Assembly: GCA_031841125.1 (NCBI GenBank)
Contig: CM063108.1
Coordinates: 56,318,122 to 56,382,121 of the forward strand
DNA length: 64,000 nt
From: Acanthococcus lagerstroemiae
Lineage: Eukaryota; Arthropoda; Insecta; Hemiptera; Eriococcidae
Reading direction: 5' to 3'
Below the pieces are notes generated by a model that worked only from the letters and a program-made list of their open reading frames with translations, made no database searches and had not been told where the DNA came from. The position numbers and the translations under genes are program-made. This document shows positions 39,466 through 54,400 of this stretch, in pieces (within the stretch, counting starts at the first letter, position 1; each line of letters starts with the position of its first letter).

Positions 39466-42400
39466 CAATTTTAAACGCTTTTCCTGTGACATTTTACTTT
39501 TGGTCAACTCGTCCCTTTTCGTACGCGCCTTTACATATGCTCGTTTGATAGCCAGCAATGAGTATACGTCTCCAGAAAAAAGGATTACCACCCGAAACAA
39601 GAAGGTCTCTGTTTCTCCATAACCCTAAGTACCTACGAAATTTCAAAAACACCAACTCCTAAAGAAGTTTAAAAAATGGGGAGATCTGTGGTTGGAAGAA
39701 GTCTTCTGCATTCCTACATCACAAGTAAGATTCAATAAATTAATGAACCACCCGATCAAACTAATTAGTTGAAAAATAACCCCACTGATCGAACCAGGCC
39801 TATCCTCATCCCCTCAGATAATCTGCAGCTACCTCCATCATATCACGAAACCGTTTTCCTCATCACATGGCACTGACACGCTCTTCCCCCAGCTTTCTTC
39901 AACAGCCAATCCAGGACGAAACAAGAAATACTAATTGCGACTTCCAGGCGGACAATTATGGCAGTGCATGCGTATCAAATTTACACCAAAAGATTCGAGC
40001 AGAGGATTCGGTCGCGATACTGACGTTATGAGCCACAAGGCCCTCTTTCTTTTTCTCGTCCATCGTCACTGTTACATATAGGAGTGAAAAACGTAGAAAC
40101 GCGATCGTCGCGAGCGATACGAAAAGCAGAGCAATTTCAACCGTAACCCACCTGGAAATTCATTTGTGCGAGAGCGGAAGCGGATACGGCACCGTTACTC
40201 AAATTCTGCTGCGGCGTCGAACAGCTGAATGTGTAAGAGGGCGACGACATTGGGGGCGGCTGCGAGACGAGCGTAGTCGAAATGACCGAAGACTGCGCAG
40301 CGTTAACCATGTTACCACAACCCTGAGGTTGCGGTTTCACCTGTGACGAGTACTAACACTAGAAACACAAACCTAAACCATCTCGTACTTACATCTACTT
40401 GTAACACTACTGCTAATTACCTTGCATACGTTACTCGAAGCTCCGCTAGAATCGTTTTTCATGCCGACTGTTTGACAGCCGGCCGATGGTCCGTAACCGG
40501 CGTTAACGCCCTGCATTTGAGACACCTGGCTGCAAATCAAACCGATATATTAGCCTTCTCGTCGGGTATCAAAATACCGAAAGTAACAAGCGCAAAAGAT
40601 CCGGTCCGAACCTGAAAACCACTTCATTGTGTCCCAGTGCGCCGACATCCTCAACTTGTACGTGCCCGGAGCTGTCCACATGAGAGTAGCACGCTCCGCC
40701 ACTTGGATCCGATCCGTGGGAGCTGAACGACGGCGAAAACGAAGCGGACGTGCTCACCAGTCCGGAATCGTATTTATCATCATAATGCTCGATCATCGAC
40801 CCGTCCCATACCTGACAACAGACGAATTTCATTACTGTAAAATCATTCACAAATACCGTCGAAATATTTTCTTCAACATCGCTATCGACGAAACGTACTT
40901 TCTTTACAGACGCGATCTTGAAATTCAGATCCGCGTCCGTGGACGCCTGCACCATGTGCATGGCGTGCGTCAGTTCAATCTGCTTGGCAGATTTGCTATT
41001 GTCGTCCGTCAGCTTAGAGAAATCCGACGAATCGAAGTTGAAGTCCAGCTTCATATCAGCAACGTCTTCGTTCTGCAATAAACGAAGTCGCAAATGGTTA
41101 CATTGCTCGAAATATCGCGTCACGACAGACCTTGCAAGAACGAACAAGAAACCACGTACTTTATACGATAAAGCCATCTGCAACGGATCATGTTTACTAT
41201 TTGGTAACTCCGAGGACGAAGATTCGTTAACGAAGTTAGACACGGTCGACTCGAGGCCATCCAATCTGGAATCTACAAACGAAAAAGGAAATAATAAAAA
41301 ACTGAACGGACAGGCGGACAGCGGCTCAATTTAGGAAATAACTCAAGTTGACACTCCCCCGCCCCACAAAAAAGGTTTATTCCTGATTCTCAACCGCAAT
41401 CTCCTGTCACTTGTAAGTAGCAACACTTTGAAAGCTCAATGAACGTATACACAATTTTGGTTAGTATAATCGTCATTGCTTAGTGCACTAGCGTTCTATC
41501 AAGAGAGTGAAAAATATCGCGCGACTATTTTTTGTATAAAGCCTTCCAGTAACATCGTCTTTCATCTTTTACTATACACATGAAAGCCAAAATGTGGTCT
41601 CTTTCAATCAAGGACAGGCAAGATAACCTGATCTTAAATCAAAAATATACAAGACCATGAATTCAGTGTTTTCAGATCGTGATCGTAGAATAATTCGGAA
41701 AACATCAGATTTCGACCAAAAGATCATTTTGAGAAAAAACTCAGAACTGATCATTTTGACCTTAAGAGTGATATTCCCACCGATTTTTGGAATTTTTATA
41801 TCCGGAAACCAGGCAAAAGCTCACGATTACTCACATCAACATTCTGGGAAAAGGGCCACAGAGCTGCAATACACGAACTGAAAGTATGATTCATCCAGAG
41901 AAAACTGACAACGGACACAGAAACATCTTCAATAACGCAATAACTTTGTCTCCTTCTTCCTCTTTTGAGTTAGGAATCGAAATTTGTCTCAAGTTTTAGT
42001 GAATCATACAGTATTTTGAGAATCTTAATGGTTCTTCGCTGAATCCTAACAAATCTTCGGGGAGTATAAATTATAAAGAGAATCTGAATGCGTCTTAGGA
42101 AATCTTAACGTGTGCTAATATATCTCCACGAATTTTAAGGGGTCAAAACAGCATTCCATGTTCACGAGGTTTGCGTAATCTTCACTGAATCTGAACAGAG
42201 TCTTGAACAGTATCAACATATCTGAATTATATTTCAACTGACAAATGCAGACATTCACCCGGAGACTTCAGCTTTTGACTACTGCCTGGCCGGTGTAGGG
42301 TGGAACGAAATTTTTTTTTTTAATGGATAGAGCGATTTTGTAGCCTTCTGACCCAGAATAATGCGTCCGAAATCTTAGCGAAAAATATTGAAGTTTCTTC

Positions 42401-45400
42401 TAACCAACCTTATTTTAAATTCAAGTCCAACATTCAACTGATGAAAAATGAAGTGATTCCTATTTCTTTTATATGGATCCATTTCGTCGGGAATCACGCC
42501 CCTCTCGGATCGGGTCCAGTAAAGTAAAGCGAAATTACTACCAAATTTCAGATCGACCGGATTGGGGGTGAGCCAGAGCCTCTCCTCCTTCGAAATCCAT
42601 CGTTTTAATTAATTAATTTTGGTCTCCGTCCCCATAGGCTTCAGAAATTCTAACTTCAATTTCGGAAGGTCCTGTGTTTACCAATGACGTGGGTCACCAT
42701 GGAGCAGCAATCTAAATCGGTATTCCCTCTCTCATTATGGAGCCACTAAGAAGATATATCAATCTGGATCGCTGCACCATAGTGATCCATATCATCAGTA
42801 GATACAGAACCATCCGAAATTGAAGAGTTTGAATTTCTAAAATTTATGGGAACGAGAAAGAAATTTGATTAAAATAGAAAATTTCAGGAGGGATCCCGAC
42901 TCATATGCGCCCATTCGATCGATCTGAAATTTGGTAGTAATTTTACTCTACCTTGCTGGAAATAATTTGGAGCGGTCCCGACAAAATGGATTTACCTACA
43001 GAAAATGGAGGACATTTCATTTTCTTATGGATTAAATCTTTACCTCAAATTAAATTAAGGATGCATATCAAAAATTTCAACATTTTTCGCTCAAGTTTGC
43101 CACAGATTTACGGTGTCTACAGAAATTGAAAAATAAAAATGAAGTACTTTTCCAGGAACCTTTGGAAGCAATGTTACCAACCCTCCGGAAATTGCCTGAA
43201 ATCTTAGGAAATTCTAGATTCTTTCGGCATTTTCTCGGCAGTCGGCATTCAGGTATTTGTTTATACAATGTCAGGCATTTTCCAAATCTTACAATTCTGT
43301 TTACACTTATTTTTACATTTCACATCCTTGAATGTTGGCAATTTTGCTGCGTGCTGAGAGCTACGATCCTACGAACTATCATTCTTTCATTCATCAGTTA
43401 GCTGCAAGTCTGCTGTCTGTTTTTGTTGATAAAACGAAAAACCACAGCTTAGAAAGCCTAACGAACTAATGTTTTTAGTTGTTAGTCGGTGTGTCAGTTC
43501 TAATGCTCGATTTGAGAAAGAAATGATTCTTTCGAACTCGTGTTCCAAACATTTCCTACCGTCTCCGGCAATCTTAGACATTTTTATAATACAATTCCAG
43601 GTAACTCTGAAGTTGTGAGTTGGTAACGCTGTTCGGAAGACCGTAGCCGACGTATTTCCCATATTTTTCCCGAGTGTGCAAAATCTTCTTTTACCGACTT
43701 TTCGGAGAAAAGAGAGGTATTACACTCGTCACAGTTGTGAAGATGGGGGCGGAGGCAATGTTTTTTCTGCGTTTCAGAGTGTTTAGAACACGACTGTAAT
43801 AGTGGCTGAATTTCAGGTTTCCTTACACACTAATTTTGTGGCACGAAAATCTCAAACTATTGGATCAATTGATTCCAAATTTTGATATATTATGAAGCAG
43901 TAATTGAAATTGTGCAGCGAAAAGTTTGATGACAATCGGTCGAGTCGTTCATGAGTTCTCTCAATTTAAGGTCAGCATAAGAAGCGCGAGGCGACTTACG
44001 TACTAATGTTTTTTTGGACTTTAATTTATACGAAATATAATTTTGATAGCCGGGTAGTTTTCTATTTTTATAATACTATTCTTTGTCGAGAGTTGCGTTT
44101 TCTTAAACGTCAATGGCCTCAAACATTTCGGCCGAATAATCCGAGTGCTTTTCGGCCGAAGTCAGTGATGCTTTCGCAAAGCGAAAGCATTTTTTTTTGT
44201 TTCTAATTGTTTTATCCCCTCTACCCCTCCCTCATTTTTGCTCCCCCACTTCCCCCTCCTTCTGAATATAAATCTTGCGCTACACTTTTTAATGGCCAAT
44301 CATAGGAATCGCAAAAAATTTGTTTTTGAGCATTTTTTAATTTCAGAACTTTGAAAACCTACTTTCAAAATTCAGGACTTGAAAGACTTTTCAGCACCTG
44401 TAGACACCCTGACATTGCTTCTAAATCCGACGGCAACAAAATCGCCCCACCAGTTGAAAAAATGTTTTGGTCATTTCTACTCCACCCTACTGTCCAGCTC
44501 AGACAGAACAGACACGAAATACAAGATACAGAGAGCTGGAGAGCGAAATGAGCTTGGCTCCCCTTCTGAAACATGGATCTCGGTTTCAGTTTCTTTCGAT
44601 AAAAGAAACTACCCAACTACCTTTTAGACCGTCTATACGTTTCTCTGTCTGGATCTCAAATTACTAGATAAGCTCTGATGCTACTTAATTTTTATAGATT
44701 TCATCCGGCAGTACCCGGCAACTATATCCCGCGGCAAAGGGGTTGGTGAGGTTTTTACTGAACTGATTAATACGAGGAAATCGAAGAACGAGAATGAGCA
44801 TAAGTCGGAGGCCACAACTAATCTAAAATAAGTTTTCCTGAAGCCAGACCCATAATTCTAAAGATTATCTTTCCTAAAACCGGACCCATAACTGGAGTCA
44901 ATTTCGTTTTTTGGGTGAGGGTCTAATACGAGGGGGGGGGGTGTTACAAGAAGCCTGAGCTAATTTCATTTCTCTTCTGTAGTTGGAAGTCAATTTTATT
45001 TTCTACTACGGAACCGTTTTTGGAGCTGGTAATTACGCTAGAGCTGGAGTTTCACTCTACTGGCAACGCGAAGAGCTGTAGAAAATAGGTACTCAGACAG
45101 AAATGGAAGCTTAAAATAGAACTACGCGTTCGGTTTCCAGCGATATTACCAATCTGTCACCCCCCACCCCCTCGCGCTAAGAAGAAACTAGTCACGGTCT
45201 AATATCCCACGTCTAAGAGCCAATATTTCCACTGGTCTTTCCCAGTTATAATGGAAGTAAAACTGAGTTAAATTCTACAACCGTTGCAATTCTTTTCGGC
45301 GTTCAATAAAACCAAGATATGTGCAAACATATTGTACAAACATAATTCTGATTTTCTCTCTTCGCATAAGAACCCATTTTTCCCTCCCTTCTTCTAGCTA

Positions 45401-48400
45401 AAAACCGTAAGACCGTTGCCCTGAATGTAGAAAACTCAATCAGGCCACGAATCCCCAACTCATCTCATGTTTCAAAACATTATGGTTTTGTATGTAAGAC
45501 AGAATGACATAACAGGGCACGGTAGAAACATCAATGAGATCGAGACATACTTGATAAGAATGTCGGAAGACACAAAAATATCCCCAAGACAGGTAAAGGA
45601 CAAAATTACGAGCAGAAGAGGCTGTTTCCTGGGGCATACTCAAAACCCAATCCACGGGAGCAGAAATAAATTTCATAATCGCCTAACGGATTCAACTTCA
45701 CCGCACTCGTCAACACGCCTGCCTACCTTTGTCGAACCGATGGTTCTTCATCTGGTTCGAGTATTTTGATTTCGATGCCATATCACTTGGGCCCGATTTG
45801 TAATTCGTGTTCTCGAAGATGATCGTCTGCACAGGCGGCGTTGCGCCATCCAAATTCTCCAAAACCTGCAAAAAGGGAAATACCGCAATTCAAACATTCT
45901 TCACCTAACACTTTTGGCTACTCGTATTTAACTGAGTTTCATCTTCGAATACCTTAGTCGTCACCTTCTCGGCTGAACTAGAGCTGCTAGACATATCAGA
46001 AGGTAGTGAAGACGATTCCGTGTGCTGTTCTGTTATCTGTACAATGCTGGAAACAAGCAAATACAAGTGTATTACTATTACCAGTCTATTTCCCAAATTC
46101 GTTTCATCCAATTCCGGATCCTCAAATCAATCCGAATCAATCGCCGATATTATCGAACGTTCAAAAGAATCTCACAACCGAGAGGTGCAAAGTCGACAGT
46201 CAAAATGTACACCCAGTCAAAAGCGCCATTACTATCAAGAGAGAGAGTACGCTCAGCAATCCGAGTCAACTGTTCAACACACCCGTGTCACATGATTGCA
46301 GTGGAGCTTATGGCTGTTCATCATATAACCAATGATATTCTATCCACATCCAAAGTCCTTATTTCGTAATCCATAAAATCAAAAATTAAAAGGGACTCAC
46401 CTTTTCTCTTGGAGTATAACCGTGGTCGTCATGTTCGTGGTTCCCGACGACGCGGCTGCTGCAGGGCCAATAACGTTTGGTCTCTGCGTGGACGGAGAGG
46501 CCGTTCGCAGGGCTCCAGTCAGCGGTTTATCCCAGGCGTTGCCTGCCGGCGGAGGTGCCGGGATCGGAGGTCCCACTTCTATACCAACGAAAACGGGTAC
46601 TCATTATTCAAACTGATTTTCGATTAATTCGTTCGTAACACGCCCGAAAGAACGACCAAGCGAGGACAGTACTCACCTCTGAAGAGCGGAGTCGTAATAT
46701 CCAAACCCTTCGACTCCTTGTGTTCGCCAGACTTACTGTCTGCCGATTTTGATTTCGTTTGCAAACGAGGCGGCACATCCTGATTGATTTTACCGCGAGT
46801 ATTTGTCATGCCGCTGCCAGTTCGCGTGTTCTTCCTAGAATTCGAGCGGTTTCTCGACTTGACGTTCTTCTTCGCCTGACTGTCTCCGTACTCCCGTTGC
46901 GGCTTTTCGGCCATCTTCGAGTCATCTGTAATAGGCATTTGCAGCCACATAATCGAAATCCAAGTATTTTCCTAAGGCGGAAAAAAAGGGAGGCTAAGTC
47001 CTTCGAAACATTTTCAAGCCCTACCCGTTTCAGTCGCCTCTATGTGTGCTACCTTGACATGGTGAGGGGACTTGAAGAAGAAGTTAAGGCACAAAGTAGA
47101 AGGAAAACTCCAACAAATCAAGAAAGCAAGCGGGAACATCAGTATTCTCTGAAGATGCGTCTCCACCACGACAATAATTACGATGGCAACTCACAAAGTA
47201 AATAATAATTTCAGACGTAAAAAGTTTCCCATTCGGATGTCCCGGCGGAGACTGGCCACTGAGAAACTATCAGAATTGAGAATAGAGACATGGAATGCAA
47301 GGACACTGAATGACGTAGGTAAATCAGAAGAAATGAAAATATTAAAATTAGATATAACAGGAATTGGCGCAGGGAGATTATTATTACTACAGCCTTTTTA
47401 TTTTATAAACATGTATATATGCTTAGATATTGCAATTTGTAAACAGGAGAAAATGTCCCCCTTTTCCTATGTTTAGGTCCCTCTTCGGCAAAGGCGTACA
47501 AAGCCCAGTTGTTGCGATTGGTGACTGCTCTTCGCCATGGAAGGCCTACAAACGTTTTTATCTCGTCCCTTCATCTTGTCAACGGCCTTCCCCTCGATCT
47601 TTCTACCTCGTATGCCATCCAGACTTCCGTCTTGTTACCCCACCTATCCAAATTCCGTTGTGCGATAACGCCAGCGTAACTACATTTCAATTTTTTACTT
47701 TTAAAATTTGGAATACAATTGTAAAGAGAAAGTTAAAATGATAGATCATAATATAAGACATCCAGGGATAGTGTTACCACTAGAGGGAAAGGCTGAAGGA
47801 AAGAACCGGAAAGGAAGGCCAAGAATGAGCTATGAAGAGCAGATAATGACGGATACAAAATGTAAATCCTTCTCAGAAATGAAAAGATTAGCACAGGAGA
47901 CAGAAAAGTGGCGAGAGGCAGCCTACTAGTTGACAGACTGAGGAATATCATCACCCCTTCTAGAGGAACGACTACATGCTATGAACTGTTAACCCCCTCC
48001 CCCAAGGAAAATATAATTTTCACCTTTGGCGTTTCACCAACCTTTCATGGTCGAACGATGTTCGGCAGACTGGTCATCGTTAAACTTTTCATTTTCCTTG
48101 TTTCCACCGGAAGGCTTACTCGTACCACTTGGCGGATTACGTTTAGCACCAGCGCTCGAATAGGAACCCGAATCTTTCCGCGAGTACAAAGGACCGGCTC
48201 TACTGCGGTTATCGTAACGTTTTCTGAAACACAACAAACAGTTACCATCGTCCGCGTGAAATCGACACCCGCAATACGAAGACGCTACTAACCTAGAAGT
48301 GGACCTGAAACTTTTTCGCTGCGGTTTCGTGGCAACCACGGTCGCCACTCGTTTGGTCGTGCCGTAAGAAGCCTTCGGTTTCGGCATCTGCGCGTCGTCG

Positions 48401-51400
48401 TCCGAGTCGCTGCCTTCAGACGCGGTCGCGAACGACTCCTCGTTGGCCTCGGCAGTCTGCGTCGACGTCGGCGACGAAACCGCCGACTTATTCTCCGACT
48501 GCGCGCTTTCGTAGTTCTTCTTCCAGCTGCGGTCGCCGGCTACCGTCGAACGTGAATTGGTTTTACCTGTAACACGGAGTTAATGTTAGACGACGTCCGT
48601 CTCCAAAAGCAGATAATTCGCTCGACCGCAGACTATTCGCCTGCATTCTACCATTCGACAAAAGCACAACGATCTAGTCGAGTTTCCGACTGTAAGACGT
48701 ACCCGGTTCGTTCTTCTTCTCGGGCGCATTTTGATCGACGGCATTCATCGACTCCTTGTTACTCGATTTCGGTCTTTTATCCTCGGAACCAGAGGCGCCG
48801 AATGGACTCTTCGCTGGCGGCGGTCCATACCCATCCATGCGTTTACCCAGGCTGCCTGCACTACGGAATCCTCTACCCCGTCCTCGTTGCGGAGGCTTGG
48901 TGTAATAATAGTCGCGGTTATTTCGTCCGCGATTGCCTCCGTACTCGCGATCATCGGCACAATAATCGCGATTGCGGTCGTCGCGGTCGTACCTCTTGAC
49001 CTTCATTGGCCTGCACACGAAACAACGTTAAATTAATGAAGTCAAACTATCAAGTGACATTTTCATAACTCCTTCATTTTGGAATTTAGTTTGTGCTCCG
49101 ATTCAACTCTACTTCTTTCGTTATTAATTATCGAGAACAGAACTGTATGAAGGCTGGAATAACCCCCCCCCCCACATTTCAATTCAGATCCAAAACTGGT
49201 CTCGCTCGTCTGTGCTATTTGAGCTTACGGTCATTTTCAATTTTTCTCCATTCACCTATAAGTCATGTTTTCGAGCCGTCTCTTAACTTTTGACTTTTAG
49301 GTTAAAATGGTCTAGTTTGTAATTCGCTAGTGCTTCAAATCACTTTTACTTTATACTTAATTTCCTCGCCCACATAAAGGGGGTCCGTAAACCAATTTGT
49401 AATTCCGTTCGTGCTGGAATATACTTCTGTATTAGTACCGTCAACTGGGGTGTCTTTGAACAGCTGTGTAACTAAAGACACATCATCAGGCTTCCATAGT
49501 ATCCATGAATTCTTACCGTTCATTGCTCATGCTCATAAGTGAGCGAAGAGGTTCAGGGATTAGCTCAAGTAGGCAAATAAGGTGGCTCTTACACATGTCT
49601 ACTGGTATGTTCGAAGTTACCCGGCTGTTCCAAGACACCCCATTTGACGGTAACGTGTACTTCCTCTTGTTTAGGAGCAGGAAGTGCATACAGGGCGTTC
49701 CAGCTTAGATGGGGAAAACAGAAACAGGTTACGATACTGGTCGAGGGGAACAAAAAACGTGCGGACGTCAAATGCTACCGCATACACCCGTTAAATAGTT
49801 TTCAAAACATAATGCAATCCGAAGTAGAAACGTACTTCACTTTTTCGCGTTCACCGCGCGAGTTGCGGTCTTCGCGACCGGAACCGGAAATTTCATCCGA
49901 AAACTCGGATTCCGAATACTTGGAATCGCGACGAGACGAGGGTCCCTTCATGCTCGGACCTCGGTTCGGACGACGTTTAGGTTCGCTATGGCGACCATAC
50001 GAATTGGTAGGATAATTCGAATAGCTGGTCCAATTTCTCGGATCCTGCAACTTTCGGCGATCTGCTTTGCGCCGCTTCTCTTCGGCACTTTTGTCGCCTT
50101 GAGTATCTTTGGACGCGCCACTTTTAGACGCCTCTTTCTTGTCGTCTGCAACATGAAACAAACGTTAGTGATCTGCCACGTCGAAGCCACTTTCCACCTT
50201 AACTGTAGTCGATTTATAGGTCATTATGCCTTACAGGGCATCCGAATTTCAAAATGCAAAGAGGCCGCGACAACGAGGCAGTTCATTCTGCTCCAGTACT
50301 AGTCGTCATTTACAACCAAGTTATGATTCTAAAATTCGGCAGTGATTCTCTCAATCCACAAACGAAGAATCGAATGTCTGGATTGGATATATTTTCGAGT
50401 ATTCTGACTAAGTTGGCGTTCACCCCAAGACGAACCAAGGATTCGAACGAGGTTCGCAAGATACTACAGATCATGTGGGTTCAATATTCTACCACCCGAA
50501 ATGCGGACAACCATTTCCATTTAAAATGGAAACTGATTTCTATCAATAGGGAGATTGAAACAACGAATACTCGATGAGTACGTACCTTTCTCCTTCGAGC
50601 CGTCGCTCTTTTCGGCGTTCAGCTCGCCGGAAGCATTCGAACTTGGCTGCGGTTTCGTCTCATCCTTCTCTTTCTTTTCGTCTTTCTTCCACACAGACTG
50701 CATTTCCGTTTGCGGCTCCGACTTCTGTTGACTGGAGGATCCATCCACCGACTCGGATTTGCTCGCAGACTTGTCCGATTTTTCTTTATCTTTCGATTCC
50801 TCGGCCTAGAAGATGAAAATTTCGATTAAAATCTTGCTTTTCAACCCGAAAACAAACGACTCGGTTCGATACCGCAAAATGAACTCACTTCGGATTTTTT
50901 GATTTCCGTTTTCTTGTCCGAACGTGTAAGAGCGGTCAGGTTCCGCTTCGAGTCCGCTTCCATTTCTTTAGCTTCAAGTTTGGCTCGAGTAATCGGACCG
51001 GGTATATGTCTCTGGGCATGCGACTGCAGCACAGAAAGACAAATTCGCATGTCAGTTGATTGATACGTAGGGAAAATATCAATGAGCTTCGAACATGTCG
51101 GGTGTTTCATTTAAATCACCACCTGGATCCAGTTTTCCAATCGAGGATATCGGACTGAAGTGGAACGAAAAAAAATCTAAAGCTGGCGAAAGTCTCGTTT
51201 CTCTTTGAGTCGAGAAAATAATGTTCTCTCACCTAGATGGGCATGCAAGTGAGACTAATTTTGAAACTATAAAAGAAAAAGCCCATTAACAACATATACC
51301 AAGTCTGTTTTTTGACTCACGGATTTCGAAAATTACGTAACATTTTTCATTTTACTCAATTTGATATCTAAATTTGATTTTTAGCTTCACATGGAAGAAA

Positions 51401-54400
51401 CATGATTTATCTCATTTTTTGTTTTGTGGTCTCGAGATATACACGTCCATTTTCGTTTTTCTTTCTTGTTAAAGAATGTGTTGGCTATTTTTATTTTATT
51501 TTTTACTGCGAATTCTATCATTCTCTCGCCGTTTTTGTTTCCCTTCCCAATTCCGTTTCCCCATCTCCGCTATTCCCTAATTGTCCCACCCAATTTTTCC
51601 ATTCCACTTACCCATAATTATAATAAAATACTCTTTTTCTTGTTGCAACACTTCTTCCAAGTCGTCATAGAACTTTCCCTTTCTGTTTCTTCTGCATCCT
51701 GGGTTGGGGCGTAGATTTGTATAATTAACAGATTTATGTTCTTTTGTACCTCAAGGTTCAGATAACCGATTCTCTCTGATATGCCTCCTATCATAATTAT
51801 GTCTTTTATCAGCTTCTGCTTCACAAAGAAGGTTACCCTACAGGGTGATGAACGAGAAGTGGCACCATAGGGCAATCATATGTTCAATACTCCTGAAATC
51901 ATCGGAGATTTTTCTCAATGATGTCCGTTGAAACTCTTCGAAAATGTTCGGAAATGTTTCCATAATATTTTCAGTAAGATTCTGGAATCTCCGCGAATAT
52001 CTCTGATGAAATTCTTCAAAACTCATCAGAAAATTTTCTCGAAATTTTTGAAGAAATTATTTGCAAAACATTGGGAATTCTCTCTGAAGATTTGCGATAA
52101 CATTCTCCGGATGTCCGGAAATAATTGTTCTCAAAAATTTTTTGGTGACAAAAATCTCCTGAAATCATGGGAGATTTTTCTCAATGATGTCCGATGAAAT
52201 TCCTCGAAAATGATCGGAAATTTTGCCTTAATATTTTCAATAAAATTCCACGGAAATTATCTTCAGAAATCAAAGGTACTTCTCAAGATTTTTTATGAAA
52301 TTCTTTGGAAAATACTGAGGATTTTCTTCGAAGATTTCTGATGAAATTTCCCAGGTAATCATTAGACATTGTTCTTAAAATTTTCTGATAGATTTTCCCA
52401 AACATTTTTGATGAAACTTTAGAAATTATTGGTAACCTAAAAATTTCCGATGAAAGATCCCTTAAAAATCATCAGATATGCTTCTCGATGATTTCTCCTG
52501 AAATCTTTTTGTATCATTAGAGATCTTTCCTAAAATTTCCGACAAAATTCTCTTGAAATCATCGGAGATTCTTCTCAATGATGTTCAATGAAATGTTTCG
52601 AAAATCATCGGAAATTATTACTGAATATTTTCGATAAATTTCTGGGAATCTTTGGAAATCAATGAAATCTTCTCGAAAATTTCTGATGAAATTCTTCGGA
52701 AATAGTCAGAGATTCTCCCCAATGATCATTTCATTAGATTTCCGCTCAATTTTTCACAATGAGTTCAAATTTGTTACTCAAAGTGTACGGCGACGCTCCG
52801 TTTTCGAGATACGCTAGAAAATATTGGTGAAATTGGTCAAAAAACGACTCTAGCTCAATTTAATTAGGGATTTGAATTTTTCAAAATTATTGAGTAATTA
52901 GCATAATTTCCGACGCCGAAGTTCTCCGATAATTTTTTTGCCCCAAGAAACACATGAAGTATTAATGATGTAGAAATTTTCAAAATTGGAAATAATCCAA
53001 AATTGTGATTCTACGACTGTTTTCCACACAATATTTTACGCTGAGTTTACATTTGTAGTCCAAATTCAGAGAGTTGGGAAAAAATTCCGATAATTTCTGA
53101 AGAATCTCATTGAAAATCTTTCGAAAAAATTTCCAATGTTTTCCAAAAAATTTCATCAAAATTCGTCGAGTACATTTTCCGATAATTTTTGAGAAATTTC
53201 ATAAAAAATATTCGGGGGAAAACTCGAATGGATTTTGAAGAATTTTATTAAAAATCTTCAGGAGAAATCTCCGATGAATTTCACGGAATTTCATTGAGAC
53301 AATTTTCCGATGACGTTTGTAGAATTTCATCGGAAATATTAGGGGGAAAATTCCGATGATTTTCAAAAGAATTTTATGAGAAATCTGCCCGACGATTACT
53401 TTGGTTTCCCATGAATTTTATCGAAAATACTAAGAGAAAATTTCCGAACATTTTCAATGAATTTTATCAGATATCATTGGCAAAAATCTCTGATAATTTC
53501 AAGAGAATTTTTTCAAAAAATTTAGGAAAAATCTGCAGTTTTTCCAGAGGATTTTTTCGGAAACCATTGAGAGCTCTCTGATGAGTTTTGAATGATTTTT
53601 TCAGAAAAAAGTATCGACGACCTCCAAAGATTTTCATCAGAAATTTTTGGGATAAATTACCGATGATTTCAGAAGAATTTCATCAGACATGCTCGGGGAA
53701 AATTTCCGATGATTTTTAACGAATTTCATCGGAGATTTTGAGGAAAATATTTCGATAATTTCCGAAGAATCTCATTAGAAATCATTCGGAAGAATCTCCA
53801 ATGATTTCCAACGCATTTCATCGGAAAACTTCGAGAAGATTCCTCTTATTTCCGAAGATAATTTCCTAGGAATTTTATCAAAATATTATTAAGGAAAATT
53901 TCCTTATCGTTTTCGAAGAATCTCATCGGACATCATTGAGAATTATCTCCGATGATTTCAAAATAATTTTTTTTGGAAATTTTAGGGACAATCTCCAATG
54001 ATTCTAAAGGATATTATCAGAAATCATTGAGAAATATCTCTGACGATGTTTAAAGGATTTCTCAAGAAAATGGTTTGGATGATTTTCAGAGATTTTCATT
54101 TGAAATTTTTGGGATAAATTAGCGATGATTTCAAAGGAATTTCATCAAAAAACTTTGATGACAATCTTCGATTATTCCCGGTGAATTTCACTGGAAATCT
54201 TTCTTTTTTTAAATGTCCAGTGGTTTACAAAGCATTTCCTCAAAACTCTTGAGGATAATTTTCTGATCATTTTTTAAAACGTGCATCGGAAATATCTGAG
54301 AAAAAACTCCTATGGTTTTTGAAGAGGTTTATCGTAAATTTAAGGAAAAATCTCTGATGATTTCCAAAGAATAATTTCATTGGAAATCTTCGAGAAGAAT

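Noticed and set aside
44172..44200. Hairpin and T run resembling a rho-independent terminator
   Set aside because: The window is eukaryotic and the hairpin is inside a TIR element.
45467..45769. 100-aa plus-strand ORF overlapping a Prrc2 exon
   Set aside because: Its second half overlaps the minus-strand IIFENTNYK exon border; no motif of its own.
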